64,000 nt of DNA from positions 563,761 through 627,760 of the forward strand of contig ML996697.1 in the NCBI GenBank assembly GCA_010356995.1, given 5' to 3'. Under the pieces are notes generated by a model. That model saw only the letters and a list, made by a program, of their open reading frames with translations. It did not search any database and was not told the origin of the DNA. The position numbers and the translations under genes are program-made. The DNA is from Trichodelitschia bisporula. Lineage: Eukaryota; Ascomycota; Dothideomycetes; Phaeotrichales; Phaeotrichaceae. The first letter of the stretch is position 1. The number at the start of each line of letters is the position of its first letter. Shown here one piece after another: positions 1 through 10,583 of this stretch.

Positions 1-138
1 GGTCATGATGCGAACCATATCACGCGGGGCATGCTCGCTCTTCTGGCGAGTAGGTTCCGTGCTCAGATGAGTGATATGGGGATGGAAATTGGGGAGGATG
101 GCGAGGAGCCGCCGGAGGACCACTGTGCTCTTATGTAA
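1..138 (+). CDS. C-terminal end of an unidentified protein with a CaaX-like tail (partial)
   Basis: Frame 1 is open from the window edge to a TAA at 136-138 and gives 45 residues; one other forward frame stops at once and the second within about 70 bases. The tail is acidic (EEPPED) and ends in Cys-Ala-Leu-Met. A C-terminal C-a-a-Met fits a farnesylation box, which would tether the protein to a membrane. I do not recognise the family from this piece. The stop lies about 500 bases from the 3' end of HSP90, so the two genes converge. The reading frame is moderately sure and the lipid anchor is inference. Confidence 0.5.
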   Translation, partial: GHDANHITRGMLALLASRFRAQMSDMGMEIGEDGEEPPEDHCALM

Positions 139-634
139 GGGGTTCATGGGTGCTCTTTTGCTGGGAGCTATGAACCGATGTTGAAGTTGCATGATATTTG
201 GGGTTGGTGTTTATGGCCTATGGGATATGGGTTTGCACTGGGAATGGTTATCTGTACATTATGAATGTCACCCGAGGTATCATGTCTCGAGGTAGGCGGA
301 GACCGTAACGATGGGTGAAGGGCCTAGTTTATGATGAAATCTGATATACCGCACTTTGGTGTCAAAAGGTCCTCAAAGGCCACTTGACGATGGATTTCTG
401 CAAACCAATCACGTTCCCATCACAGCAGCACGGAGTTCAAGCATTGAAGATGTCAATAGAGTTCTTTTCCCTTCCTACGGCCGAGACTTCTAAAATACAC
501 CATGCAAATATCAAGCACGCTTCATTTCAAAGTCGCATTACCGTTTACCGTGTATTCATGACGACATTGAAAACCAACGCCATTCACGCCGTGACCCCGA
601 AGCAGAGAACAGCCTAGGAAAAGGTGTCGACCAT
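139..634. other. Intergenic, shared 3' flank of two convergent genes
   Basis: This stretch should hold the 3' UTRs of the partial gene on the left and of HSP90 on the right. A 77-residue open frame near 384-617 has no recognisable domain and I do not call it. Confidence 0.6.
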
Positions 635-2743
635 TTAGTCGACCTCCTCCATGGCGCTCTCGCCGGCCTCGGCCACGGGAGCCGCATCAGCGGCCTGCTC
701 GTCGGAAGTCTCGACGTCCTCGTCGATGTTCAGACCAAGCGAAACCAGCTTGTGGATACGCTCGGCGAACTGCACGGGCTCGTCGATGGTGAAGCCGGAC
801 ACAAGCAGAGACGTCTCGTACAGGAGCTGCGTGATGGACTTGACAGTCTTGTTCTCCTCGCCGTCCTCCTCGACCTTCTTCTTGAGCTCCTTGATGATGG
901 GGCTCCGAGGAGAGATCTCGAAGGTCTTCTTCGAGGACATGTAGCTGCTCATGGAGGTGTCGCGAAGAGCCTGGGCCTTCATGATGCGCTCCATATTGGC
1001 GGACCAACCGAACTGGCCAGTGCGGATGGCGCAAGGCGAGCCGATCAGCTTGTAGGACACAACAACCTTCTCAACCTTGTCGCCGAGGACGTTCTTGAGC
1101 GCCTTGGCCAGACCCTCGTACTCCTTCTCCTCCTCTTCGCGCTTCTTCTTCTCCTCATCGGTCTCCTCGAGATCAAAGTCCTTGGTGATGTCAACCAGCT
1201 TCTTGCCCTCGAACTCCTTCAACTGAGTGAAGGCGTACTCGTCAATCGGGTCCACAAGGAAGAGAACTTCGAAGTTCTTCTCCTTGAGGGAATCAAGGAA
1301 AGGCGACTTCTGCACGGCCTTGAGGGACTCGCCCGTGATGTAGTACATGTTCTTCTGGTGCTCGGGCATCCGCGTGATGTAGTCCGTGAGCGAAGTCAGC
1401 TCGTCGCCGGACTTGGTGGAGTTGAAGCGCAGGAGCTTGGCAAGGGCCGGGCGGTTCTGGGCATCCTCGTGGACACCGAGCTTAATGTTTTTGCTGAAGG
1501 CAGTGTAGAACTTGTCGAACTGCTCACGGTCCTCGGCGATCTCATTGAAGAGTTCCAGGGTCTTCTTGACGAGGTTCTTGCGGATGACCTTCATGATCTT
1601 GTTCTGCTGCAGAGTCTCGCGAGACAGGTTGAGAGGCAGATCCTCGGAGTCGACAACACCCTTGACGAAGCTGAGCCACTCGGGGATGAGATCGGTGGCA
1701 TCGTCGGTGATGAAGACGCGGCGCACGTAGAGCTTGATGTTGTTCTTGGTCTTCTTAGTCTCGAAGAGGTCAAAGGGGGCGCGCTTCGGAACGAAGAGAA
1801 TGGCACGGAACTCAAGTTGACCCTCGACGGAGAAGTGCTTGACAGCCAGGTGGTCCTCCCAGTCGTTGGAAAGCGACTTGTAGAAGGAAGCGTATTCCTC
1901 CTGGGTGATGTCCTGGGGATTCCGAGTCCAGATGGGCTTGGTCTTGTTGAGCTCCTCCTCCTCGATCTTGGACTCCTTGACCTTCTTGGTCTTCTTGGCC
2001 TTTTTCTCCTCTTCCTCATCATCGACCTCCTCGACCTTTGGCTTCTTCTCCTCGTCTTCCTCCTTCACTTCCTCCTCATCCTCATCAGGCACCTCGGTCT
2101 CGGTCTCCTTGACCACGTGCAGGTAGATGGGGTAGGAGATGAACTCAGAGTGCTTCTTGATGACCTCCTTGATGCGGCTCTCATTCAGATAGTCCATCTG
2201 CTCCTCCTTCAGGTGAAGGATGATCTTGGTGCCGCGACCGAGCTGCTCGCCCTCGGTATCCTGGGCAACGGTGAAGGTACCACCGGCGCTCGACTCCCAG
2301 ATGTACTGCTCGTCATCGTTGTTCTTGGAAATGACGGTAACGCGGTCGGCGACGAGGTACGCCGAGTAGAAACCGACACCGAATTGACCGATCATGGACA
2401 CATCAGCACCAGCGGAGAGAGCCTCCATGAACTGCTTGGTGCCAGAACGGGCAATGGTACCCAGGTTGTTGACAAGATCGGCCTTTGTCATACCGATACC
2501 AGTGTCGCGGAGGGTCAGCGTCTTGGCCTCCTTGTCCGGGATGATATCGACGCGGAGGTCCTTGCAGGTGTCCAGCACGCTGGGATCCGCAAGGGACTGA
2601 TAACGGATTTTGTCAAGCGCATCGGAGGCATTGGATACGAGTTCTCTCAGGAAGATCTCCTTGTTGGAGTAGACGGTGTTGATGATCAGCGAGAGCAGCT
2701 GAGAGATCTCAGCCTGGAACTCGAAGGATTCTCCGGCAGGCAT
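635..2743 (-). CDS. hsp90: Cytosolic HSP90 chaperone
   Basis: This encodes a 702-residue cytosolic HSP90, the ATP-driven dimeric chaperone that matures kinases, receptors and transcription factors. The GHKL ATPase domain is clear near the N-terminus: [25 protein letters not shown] and [14 protein letters not shown] very acidic and lysine-rich charged linker follows at roughly residues 210-270, then the middle domain with LPLNLSRE, which carries the catalytic-loop arginine. The C-terminus is MEEVD, the docking tail for TPR co-chaperones and the mark of the cytosolic form. Length matches fungal Hsp90. I chose the ATG at 2743 (MPAGESFEF) because it matches the family start; the frame stays open 76 codons further upstream only because it runs through a probable 5' UTR intron. 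The coding region has no intron. Confidence 0.98.
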   Translation of the reverse strand: MPAGESFEFQAEISQLLSLIINTVYSNKEIFLRELVSNASDALDKIRYQSLADPSVLDTCKDLRVDIIPDKEAKTLTLRDTGIGMTKADLVNNLGTIARSGTKQFMEALSAGADVSMIGQFGVGFYSAYLVADRVTVISKNNDDEQYIWESSAGGTFTVAQDTEGEQLGRGTKIILHLKEEQMDYLNESRIKEVIKKHSEFISYPIYLHVVKETETEVPDEDEEEVKEEDEEKKPKVEEVDDEEEEKKAKKTKKVKESKIEEEELNKTKPIWTRNPQDITQEEYASFYKSLSNDWEDHLAVKHFSVEGQLEFRAILFVPKRAPFDLFETKKTKNNIKLYVRRVFITDDATDLIPEWLSFVKGVVDSEDLPLNLSRETLQQNKIMKVIRKNLVKKTLELFNEIAEDREQFDKFYTAFSKNIKLGVHEDAQNRPALAKLLRFNSTKSGDELTSLTDYITRMPEHQKNMYYITGESLKAVQKSPFLDSLKEKNFEVLFLVDPIDEYAFTQLKEFEGKKLVDITKDFDLEETDEEKKKREEEEKEYEGLAKALKNVLGDKVEKVVVSYKLIGSPCAIRTGQFGWSANMERIMKAQALRDTSMSSYMSSKKTFEISPRSPIIKELKKKVEEDGEENKTVKSITQLLYETSLLVSGFTIDEPVQFAERIHKLVSLGLNIDEDVETSDEQAADAAPVAEAGESAMEEVD

Positions 2744-2770
2744 GGTGACGGTTCGACTTGAGGAGCTGAT

Positions 2771-2911
2771 CTGTACGAGGATACGTAAGTTGAGGAATAA
2801 ATGCAGGCGAAGGTGCAGTAATTCAGGAAGGCAAACAAACTGACGGTAAAGCAAGTGCTGGGGAGGTGGGAGGGGGGAAGTTTCGAGGGGAGAGGAGGCG
2901 GGGCAACTTAC
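2771..2911 (-). other. Probable 5' UTR intron of HSP90
   Basis: On the minus strand a GTAAGT donor begins at 2911 and a TACAG acceptor ends at 2771, 27 bases before the HSP90 ATG. The 141-base length is a multiple of three and free of stops, which explains the misleading in-frame N-terminal extension. It is read from splice consensus alone. Confidence 0.55.
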
Positions 2912-3080
2912 GAAGGTTGAGCTGTGAGAGAAGTGGGTGATGCTTCGAGAGGCAGAGGGGTGAAGCTGCACAAAGAAATGGAGAGCGTGTTGGAGGAGAT
3001 TGAGTGGGGGGTTCGAGGACGTGAGGTTGAGTGCAGTATGAAGTTTTGAAGCTGACGAAGAGTTGTTGTGGTGAAGAGGA

Positions 3081-3136
3081 ATTTATATGGAGATTTTCCA
3101 CACGAGGCTCCAGAAGCTTGTAGAAGTTCTCAGAAA
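3081..3136 (-). promoter_or_regulatory. HSP90 core promoter: TATA box and step-type heat-shock element
   Basis: On the minus strand a TATA-like CATATAAAT lies at 3081-3089. Just upstream of it three GAA cores sit at 3113-3115, 3123-3125 and 3133-3135, exactly ten bases apart, with weaker TTC-like cores in the gaps. That spacing matches the step type of heat-shock element bound by fungal Hsf1. It sits about 370 bases before the HSP90 ATG, leaving room for a roughly 300-base 5' UTR that includes the probable intron. Confidence 0.6.
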
Positions 3137-5523
3137 GATCGAACTGTTTGGGGGACCGTGCGTGGAAATGCTGGGAAAGCGCCGCATTTTCTGCCTTGGC
3201 AACCGCCTGGCCGGCACCAGGCTATGGCCTGTGGGATCCATGGGTGGCTGTGCCTTCCCATTAGCTTCAACAACAAAATCCTTCGATTGATGCTGATCAT
3301 CGGCCAGATGGACAGAATTTTGTATCCCGTCATCCGCTGCCTGTAAGGTCTTGTTGATTTCCCATATGCCCATTTTCACGGTCAACAGGCTGATCAAGCT
3401 AGAACTAGAGATTTCACGTAAACTCTACATCCGTAATGCTAGAGCATCTTCTCCTCCATTCCCGCCGTGCCTTGGTCCGCTCAGTGCTCAAAACTCCTTC
3501 CGTGCCACCTTCGGAAATGGTGATGGGTGTCGTGAGGTCTTCAGTCAGTGAAAGGCCCTCATGAGCAAGCTTGCTGAACAGCAGGTACCGGGCGGCTTCC
3601 GCGAAGCCAACTGGATGATGTGAAAAGCATCCATATGGTGCATGGCAAACCCCAATGCACTACTCCACAACATCTGACATACGGAAGGAACTCATCGCGA
3701 ACCCATCCACTACCGCCTGAAGATTGCCTAAGTGAGGTCTATCAAATCCATCACGCACTTCCTCACGCTTGCGAACCATGCCTGGGCCATTTATTCGATT
3801 CCGAGTTGTGGTGATAAACACTTCCCCAGTCTTAGTAAGATTTTGATACCAGTCTTTCGAGGTTTGAAGAGTATAACAGGTCGGGCCGTGGCATCTTGTC
3901 TGTACCTTCCTGGATCCTGAAGAGAACCGTCAATTGTCGGAGCTCGACTTTTACGACACTAGTTCGACCATCGATGCGAGCGGGCGAAATCGCGAACTTG
4001 CTGGCATCCGAAAAAGGCCTTAGCTGTACACTTGATCATTTGTCCATCACTCGGCTCTCCGTTCGGTATGGCATATCGCTTTGCATCTGTGACTGCTTCT
4101 GGCCTCAGTATCGTATGTCATTCGAGGGCATTCCATATTCGGCGATTCATGAGCAAAAGGAGCATTTGTTCGCAATGACGAACTGAAGCTTTGGGGAGGA
4201 TATCTCGCATCTGGTGCAATTAGGAGAGGCACTGATGTCGTCGGCCCATCGGCGTTTTCATAGCGCCGGGCACACAGTACAGCATACCACAGTACCACAA
4301 GCGTCCGATGAGCTAAACCTAGCACATGGACGCGAATGCCCCATGTCTAAGAGTACATTCCGCTAAAAGTCGCTTTCGATATGTATATGGTGAGGCATTT
4401 TACACAGTACAGCGGAATCTCGACAGTGGCCTCGGACACTTGCTAGGACATGATTCGAGCCTAAATTACTTGGTTTTTTTTGACAGGAGATGACTCTTTT
4501 GCGCATTCGACTGGAAGGTAGAGTAGGCGCAGGCAGACAGAGGAAATACCTTGTACCTTCAACTTGGGAATTGTTTGCCTTGTCTATTGCGCTGCGAAGG
4601 CGGAAATCCACATTCGTCCATGCTGAGCGATTTGGCGGGGTGAGTGGAGTCTGACGAGGCTGCCCCGCATTTCGATAACGGAGACACTTCCAATCAAGCA
4701 CCAGGCTACGGGGGCTTGCCGCTAGTAGCCGCCAATCAGTGCGTCTCCCGTCACTTGTGACTTGTAGCTTGTGACTGTTGCTTTCCCCGCCCAGGTTGTG
4801 AGCTGTCTGGTTGTGTGAGCTATCAGCGAAAGTGGCCGGCAAACATGAGCCCTATCACGATAGAGAGATAGGAGTATGTGGAAGGGAGAAGGAGAGTCGA
4901 AAGAACCGCAGGTTGATTCTCTTAAGTACTAGAACTACATTACGGAGTACTGCTACGGGCTCTACATATTAGAACTAGGACCCGATTCGGGCTGAGTGTG
5001 AGTCCTGTAACAGCGCATAGGCTGTACCCCGACCGGCTACACCCCACTTTCCACACACACCCATCGCTCTCTCCTCCCATTGCTATCCGCTTGCTTGCTC
5101 GTCTGGGGTCCGCTCCTTCTCCGTCTCCGTCTCTCCCGCTTTTATCTTTGCTGGTACTCTCTACCTCAGACAGGCAGCCATCACCACCACCATCACCACC
5201 ACCCCTCGCACCTTCTCTCAACATAAGTAACCATCCGTCATTCCCGTCGCGCCTTCCCCAAGATCCTACCCCTCAGTTGAAAAGAAGCTAGGCAGCAATC
5301 GAAATCGCTGCCTTGAAAGTCTTGGCAACTCTAAGCCCCCCCTACCCCTCTCCTCTCCTCCCTCAGGCTCTTGATCCTCGAACCTAAACCATTTCATCTC
5401 ACCACGACGGCCTCAAAACTCTCCCGTCCCTCCGTTGCAAAACTGGATACTATCTTATCCTCTGCTGCACGCGTAGCCTCTTTATGAAGGTGCCATTAGG
5501 TCTCGCCGCTCACTCACACTTTC
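3137..5523. other. Long intergenic region between HSP90 and the FHA gene
   Basis: I find no gene here. The open frames are short (at most 159 codons, near 4363-4842), lack domains and show no splice pattern. From about 5040 to 5520 the plus strand is strongly pyrimidine-rich with CCATCA/CACCAC runs, typical of a fungal promoter and 5' UTR leading into the FHA gene. Confidence 0.5.
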
Positions 5524-7508
5524 ATGATGAATCCCGCCAGCCCTACTGACCAGCAAGGTATCGCCTTATTCCCCTCCCTCCTTGACACGTACTTCAAGCC
5601 TGCCCCGCACTTCCGCCGGACGTGGGGAGACTTGAGGTTACGTACCTGCTCCATATCTAACTTTCTCCCAGCAGCCGACGCCGAACTTTGCCTTCAACTT
5701 GTTGAGGGCGAAGACTCCGTGCCTGTGCGTCGCGTACCGTTGTTCGTCGGTTCAACCATCCCGGTAGGCCGCGCTACAAGCAGTGGTACGAAACAGGACA
5801 GCGTAGCAGCTCCTACCAACGTCCTTCTCAAGAATCCGGTCATTTCAAGGCGTCACGCACACTTCGTCTTCGAAGATTCGAACATGAATGTAAGTTCCGT
5901 TCTGTTCCCTCCATCTCCCCCACCCGTCTTTAATCTCCGAACCCAACCGTCATCCTTTATAAGTCAAGACTTCCGGACCCATGCTTACGGAGTGTCTACC
6001 AGGAGGCAGAACTCATTGTCCAGGACTTGGGCAGCTGCCACGGGACGTTCGTCAACGGAGTTCCTCTCCAGAACAAGAAGCATTACGTGAAGAGCGGCGA
6101 CAAGATTCAGTTTGGGAACCGTGTGATCAGGGGGGACGGTGAGCATTCCACTTTCGATCCTGATGGTTCGTTGGCTAATAGAGTTGCAGAGGACTTCCGA
6201 CCGCCCGTTTTCTCAGCGCAGGTCAACAACCTCATAAGTGAGAGCTCCGTTTCCGAAGTCGACTCGAAAGCTCCACGAGGGGCGCAATACACTTTAGCGT
6301 CTCACGAATCCGACGAGTCCGACTGTTCACTCGACCAGAGCGACGAAGACTCCGACTTCATACGCCCTTTCCCAAGCACCTCTCGTCGTACCACGCCGAG
6401 CCATATGGTGCCTTCTTCCGTTGACAACGCCCCAGGGGCACACAAGTATGGGGGCCGCTTTAGCCTAACTATCGGCGACGGGAGAGGTACTCCTTTCATG
6501 CTGTCAAGCGAAATTGACGACGAGGATGACGTCTACTCTGAGCCAACGTTCATTCCGCAATCCGGACAGCATACCGAAGCATTGGAGCCGGAATACTCCG
6601 ATGGTGACCATAATGAGGAGCTTGATGAAGACTCAGATCAATCCGAAGGCGAGGATAATGATGAAAACTCCGAAGATGATGAAGCCGGCGTCATGGCCGA
6701 AGAAGCTTTGGAACAGTCGGATGAGGAAGAAGAGAAACTCCCGTCCTACGACCCTGGCTTACCCAGAGCCTACGGCCACCCCCGTACGCAAGAGCGTGTT
6801 GACGAGCGGTTTAACATTTCCGTTGCTCCTCAGCTGTGGGCGCAGCTCGATCCTATGCTGGCTCTGCAAGCATTCCGTCCGTCCTCAACGATGGGCAACC
6901 AGACGATGCCCTCTCCGCTACTTTCGGATTTTCACATCATGGAGAACACGCCGGGGCCAGATGCCTTCGCCTTCCCGACGACTTACGACCATGTTCCGGA
7001 GTCCAGCCAGCCTATGGCGAAAGCCAATACGTTCCATGCTCCTCCTCCAGTCATCAGTGTACCCCTTGCGGACGAGCCTACCATTGTCCACGAAAAGCCC
7101 ATGAGTAAAGGCCACATGTCTATTGACAGCCTGATCAACCCTCCAAGTGTTGAGCCCGATGTCTATGAGGCTGCGCCTGTCCTAAGCAAGAAGCGCAAGG
7201 CAGAAGAAATTTCGGACGATGAGGAAGTTGAGAAGATCACGCCTGAAGCGAGTGAGGAGTCCGTCGCCTCGACAGACTTGGCTCCGAAGCAGGTGACAGA
7301 GCAGGCTCCGGAGGATGTCACTTCCAACTCCGCAGTTGAGATCACTGCCGTATCGACGATCAGTGTTAGGCACCTCGATAGCGGCACCGAGCCTTCTCGG
7401 AAGCGGGCCAGACTCACCTTTGCTGCAGGTGCGCTTACTGGCACAGTTGCCGGTGGCTTCGGGATGCTGGCCATTTTGGCGAGCTTGCCAGCCGGTTTCT
7501 TCGCATGA
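5524..7508 (+). CDS. FHA-domain protein with acidic middle and C-terminal membrane anchor
   Basis: Four exons are read: 5524-5557, 5672-5889, 6003-6138 and 6190-7508, giving 568 residues. The introns have standard donors and branch sites (TCTAAC before the first acceptor, which could also lie three bases on; GTAAGT for the second; the third is 51 bases). The FHA fold, which binds phosphothreonine, is spread over exons 2-4, with IPVGRA, NPVISRRHAHF and DLGSCHGTFVNGVPL. A long disordered acidic stretch (runs of E and D) follows, then a basic KKRK patch, and the last 25 residues (GALTGTVAGGFGMLAILASL) look like a tail anchor. FHA plus tail anchor recalls the SLMAP/PRO45/Far9-10 proteins of the STRIPAK complex, but I see no coiled coil, so I do not assign it. 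It converges with the lipase gene. Confidence 0.85.
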
Positions 7509-7886
7509 ATTGACATCATTGAGGACATGTAATGACTTGCTAGTTCTAGATGCTAGGGATTATGGGATGGTGGGGGCAACTTGCTTTTATGAGGAGTTCT
7601 GGGATTATGACTTATGGCTCTCTTAGTGTCGGTAGTTGTGATGATGCATATGTAAGTGGGGTCGGTATCGATTCGTATTCAATGTCTTCGCTCCGTGAGC
7701 CCGCTCTGCAAAGCTAGCCACAGTATTCTGACTGTTTCAAATGTGCCTGGCGGCGGACTAGACAGTTTGTGGACCCAAAACATTGTTAATTTATGTCGAG
7801 GACGTTCCATAGATCTATGCTATGATGCGCTTCACCGCCTCTTCGGTATGAGTGACAGCCAACGAAACCAGATGCAATGCAGCCAT
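7509..7886. other. Intergenic, between convergent genes
   Basis: This holds the shared 3' flanks of the FHA gene and the lipase gene. Nothing else is seen. Confidence 0.6.
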
Positions 7887-10262
7887 TCACCCTTCTTTCC
7901 GCTCCACCTCACCATTGCTCTGTTCCCCGGATGATCCCATATTATCACTCCCCCCATTCTTCAGAACATGTCCGTTCTCACTCGCCTCCACATCCGAAAT
8001 ATAATCGTCAAAGAACACACTACTCTGCCTCTCAATCTCATCCATCACGCTCCCTCTCCGGAGAAAGCTGCCGGATCGCTTGTATACGCTCTGCCTCGCC
8101 TCATCATGCAAGCTCTCTGACGCGGCATCTCCAGCCGGTGTCCGGGTGCCAGACCACCACCCAGAAAGGCTAAACTTGGACGAGGCATAAGGGCTCCCAG
8201 GCTGGCGGCGCAGTTCCTCCTCATCCGCCTCGGATCCAGCCACCGACGACGCCGTGCTAGAGTCAACCGAGCCATCGATGCCTCGCGCGTCCCTGAGCAA
8301 CGCCGCGAGATCGTCCTCGCTGAGCACAGCAGCCAGGCCATTGTCCGGTGCCCAGGTCGGCCGGTTCGCGCGGCGGCCCTGCTCGATGAGCTGCTCGATA
8401 CGCATGCGGTTGCTCGTAAACTTGAGCTTGGGCCACGCTGCCATCTGGCCGACGTGGATCATGCGGGCGAGGCGTATGGGAGTGGGGTCGCTGAGGATGT
8501 ACCAGAAGTCGCTGGGCATGCATTTGGGCCAGATAGTGATGGTGCCGCTGAAGCGCTGCAGCCAGATCTCGCTCCAGTCTTGGCCGAGAGGGCGTGGGAG
8601 GAGCTCCAGGTGCCGCAGCACTTTGAGCCACTTGGTTAGGTCGAGCTTGAGGTATTGCTCTGTTGCACTGCCTAGGAAGCCGCCGCGCCAGCCGCGACCG
8701 CGGCGGTGAGTGACGGGGCGGCCGACGGTGCCGCGGGAGGAGAAGAAGAAGAGGTTGATGTGCGGGTTGACTTGAGAGACGACGGAGAAGTTGACGTTGA
8801 AGTGGAGGTTTAGCGACTTGATTGGGATGTCGGTGCGTAGGGAGCCGTCCTTCCATTTGTGACCGAAGCTGTACGGCTCCAGTTTGCCGGATTTTGTCTT
8901 CTTCATGAGAACCACAGGATTCAGAATGCCCGGTACAGCGGCACTGGCGAGAACAGCGCTCCAGATGACGCAGTCTGGACTGGTCAGGTAGTTCGCCAGG
9001 ATGGTTGGCGAGTGTGGGTCGGATGGCACGCAGGATACGTTCAGGATGCGCCCCGTACGCTCATAGGCTTCGCGGAAAGTCATACTGCCCCTAGTGAACC
9101 ACGAACACCGACGCGCCCAATCCACATTGTCAAAGCGTGCGCCGGTTCTCCACCAGCGCCGTAGCCAGGTCAGCGTGCTTTCGTGGCAGGCCGTGATCCT
9201 GTTCGCCAGAGCAGGCACAAGCAGCCGTTTCAACTCCTCGTTTGTGCGTGTTCCAAGCAGAGCCGCAACCAGGGCACCACCAGAAGTCCCTGTGATGACA
9301 TCCGGAAGGAGGTCAGCATCGATGAGCGCCTTTGCAATGCCAAAGTGGTAGTACGCAAAAGTCGCTCCTCCACTGAGGCAAAGTGCAGAACGACCATAGT
9401 TTGTATGCAGGTGTTTGAATAGAGACCGTTTGTCCTCTGTACTGAGCTGCTGCGTCCGGTTGAGAAGTTGCAGAGAGGCCTCCACCTCTTCCACAAACTT
9501 CTGCACCAGATCCTTTGTGCCGTAGTAGGTTTCGCTGTAGAGCCGAGGGTTCTCGAAGCCAGAAAAATTGTTCTTAACGCTGGCTTCCACTAAGCCACGA
9601 AGCTCATCAATGGCGCGCTGGCCTCCCGAGTCACCGTTGAGCGCCGGGTATGTTTCCTCCTCCTCTGCCTGCTTGCGGTATTTTGACATCTGCGACACAA
9701 CCTTTCGAATCGTCTTGCTGTCATAGTAGGCGTACTCATCCTCTCTCTTCCACTTGTCGTTTCCCAAATAAATGTCCAATGCTTCCGCATGCCGAATCCA
9801 CTCCTCATAGCTCTTGGAGGCCCGCAGATCGCCCCTCAGCCGGTTCCTCCGTCCCCGCCAGGTCCACCAGTGCTCGTACAGGAAAATGTAGAGTCGCGTG
9901 AATCCGTAGGATATTCCAAGGAACACGATCCATCCAAATATGCCCAGGAGTAACGGCCATTTGAGCAGACCATACACAAAACCTTCCCTGGTCTCATCTC
10001 TGCCTCTAGCTAGCGCCTTCTTGGTTCTCCGCCGCACTCGCTGGCGAACAGGGCGCCAGTCGTTCAGCGCAGTTATGAAAAGGGAGGAAGATTGGCCAGG
10101 CCCTGGGGAGGTAAGGTCATCTTGCGAAGGCGACAGCTCGGGGACAGCGAGTGCTTCGGCGAAGGCGTCAAGAGCTTCCTCCTGAATGAAATCGCAGTCA
10201 TAGTCAGGTAAGAGGGTGAAGTCGAAGTCAGAAGACTTGTTGTGAGCATCGGCTTTGGCCAT
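7887..10262 (-). CDS. Patatin-like triacylglycerol lipase (Tgl3/4/5 and PLPL type)
   Basis: A single-exon frame of 791 residues. Around residues 100-132 lies a hydrophobic stretch (WPLLLGIFGWIVFLGISYGF), the membrane or lipid-droplet anchor usual in this family. The patatin domain follows: oxyanion motif LSGGATFAYYHFG near 296-308, nucleophile elbow GTSGG at 325-329 (Ser327) and the dyad aspartate in KDGSL (Asp472). The C-terminal 150 residues are Ser/acid-rich and probably disordered. Members such as yeast Tgl3-5 release fatty acids from stored triacylglycerol and also act on lysophospholipids. It shares a 320-base divergent promoter with QRI7. Substrate choice within the family cannot be read from sequence alone. 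Confidence 0.93.
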   Translation of the reverse strand: MAKADAHNKSSDFDFTLLPDYDCDFIQEEALDAFAEALAVPELSPSQDDLTSPGPGQSSSLFITALNDWRPVRQRVRRRTKKALARGRDETREGFVYGLLKWPLLLGIFGWIVFLGISYGFTRLYIFLYEHWWTWRGRRNRLRGDLRASKSYEEWIRHAEALDIYLGNDKWKREDEYAYYDSKTIRKVVSQMSKYRKQAEEEETYPALNGDSGGQRAIDELRGLVEASVKNNFSGFENPRLYSETYYGTKDLVQKFVEEVEASLQLLNRTQQLSTEDKRSLFKHLHTNYGRSALCLSGGATFAYYHFGIAKALIDADLLPDVITGTSGGALVAALLGTRTNEELKRLLVPALANRITACHESTLTWLRRWWRTGARFDNVDWARRCSWFTRGSMTFREAYERTGRILNVSCVPSDPHSPTILANYLTSPDCVIWSAVLASAAVPGILNPVVLMKKTKSGKLEPYSFGHKWKDGSLRTDIPIKSLNLHFNVNFSVVSQVNPHINLFFFSSRGTVGRPVTHRRGRGWRGGFLGSATEQYLKLDLTKWLKVLRHLELLPRPLGQDWSEIWLQRFSGTITIWPKCMPSDFWYILSDPTPIRLARMIHVGQMAAWPKLKFTSNRMRIEQLIEQGRRANRPTWAPDNGLAAVLSEDDLAALLRDARGIDGSVDSSTASSVAGSEADEEELRRQPGSPYASSKFSLSGWWSGTRTPAGDAASESLHDEARQSVYKRSGSFLRRGSVMDEIERQSSVFFDDYISDVEASENGHVLKNGGSDNMGSSGEQSNGEVERKEG

Positions 10263-10583
10263 GGGTGTGAGGACGAAGTGGTGAAAGAGCCATGGAAGTG
10301 CAAGACGGTTAAATGCGTGTGAATAGCCGCGAAGGCGACGACAGCTAGCTGGCCTTTAAAGTGACGTCGGTAGGTGGGCCAGAAAGGGCTTGGGGGGTTC
10401 CACACACAAGCACCTGAGCACACACCAAGCGCACCAAGTGCACACCAAGTGGGACTGGACCGTTGTGCCCCTCTTCTCTCCTCTTTGATCTCACCACCGA
10501 GACTCTCCCCCATCGCCACCATCGCACTCCATCATTTCCTCTTCCGCTTCCTCTGATTTCTTTGCGGGGCATGATCTCGTCTC
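10263..10583. promoter_or_regulatory. Divergent promoter between the lipase and QRI7
   Basis: The two genes are transcribed away from each other with only about 320 bases between start codons. The region contains a direct repeat of CACACCAAG near 10421-10450 and is pyrimidine-rich on the QRI7 side. No clear TATA box is seen. Confidence 0.45.

Noticed and set aside
384-617. A 77-codon plus-strand frame beside HSP90
   Set aside because: It sits in the HSP90 3' flank and has no recognisable feature.
752-2761. A 669-codon frame on the plus strand
   Set aside because: It lies wholly antisense to HSP90, is built of Leu/Val/Glu/Asp typical of a shadow of biased codons, and has no domain.
4363-4842. 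A 159-codon minus-strand frame upstream of the FHA gene
   Set aside because: No family similarity, no splice signals or promoter context, and unlike nearby genes in codon use.
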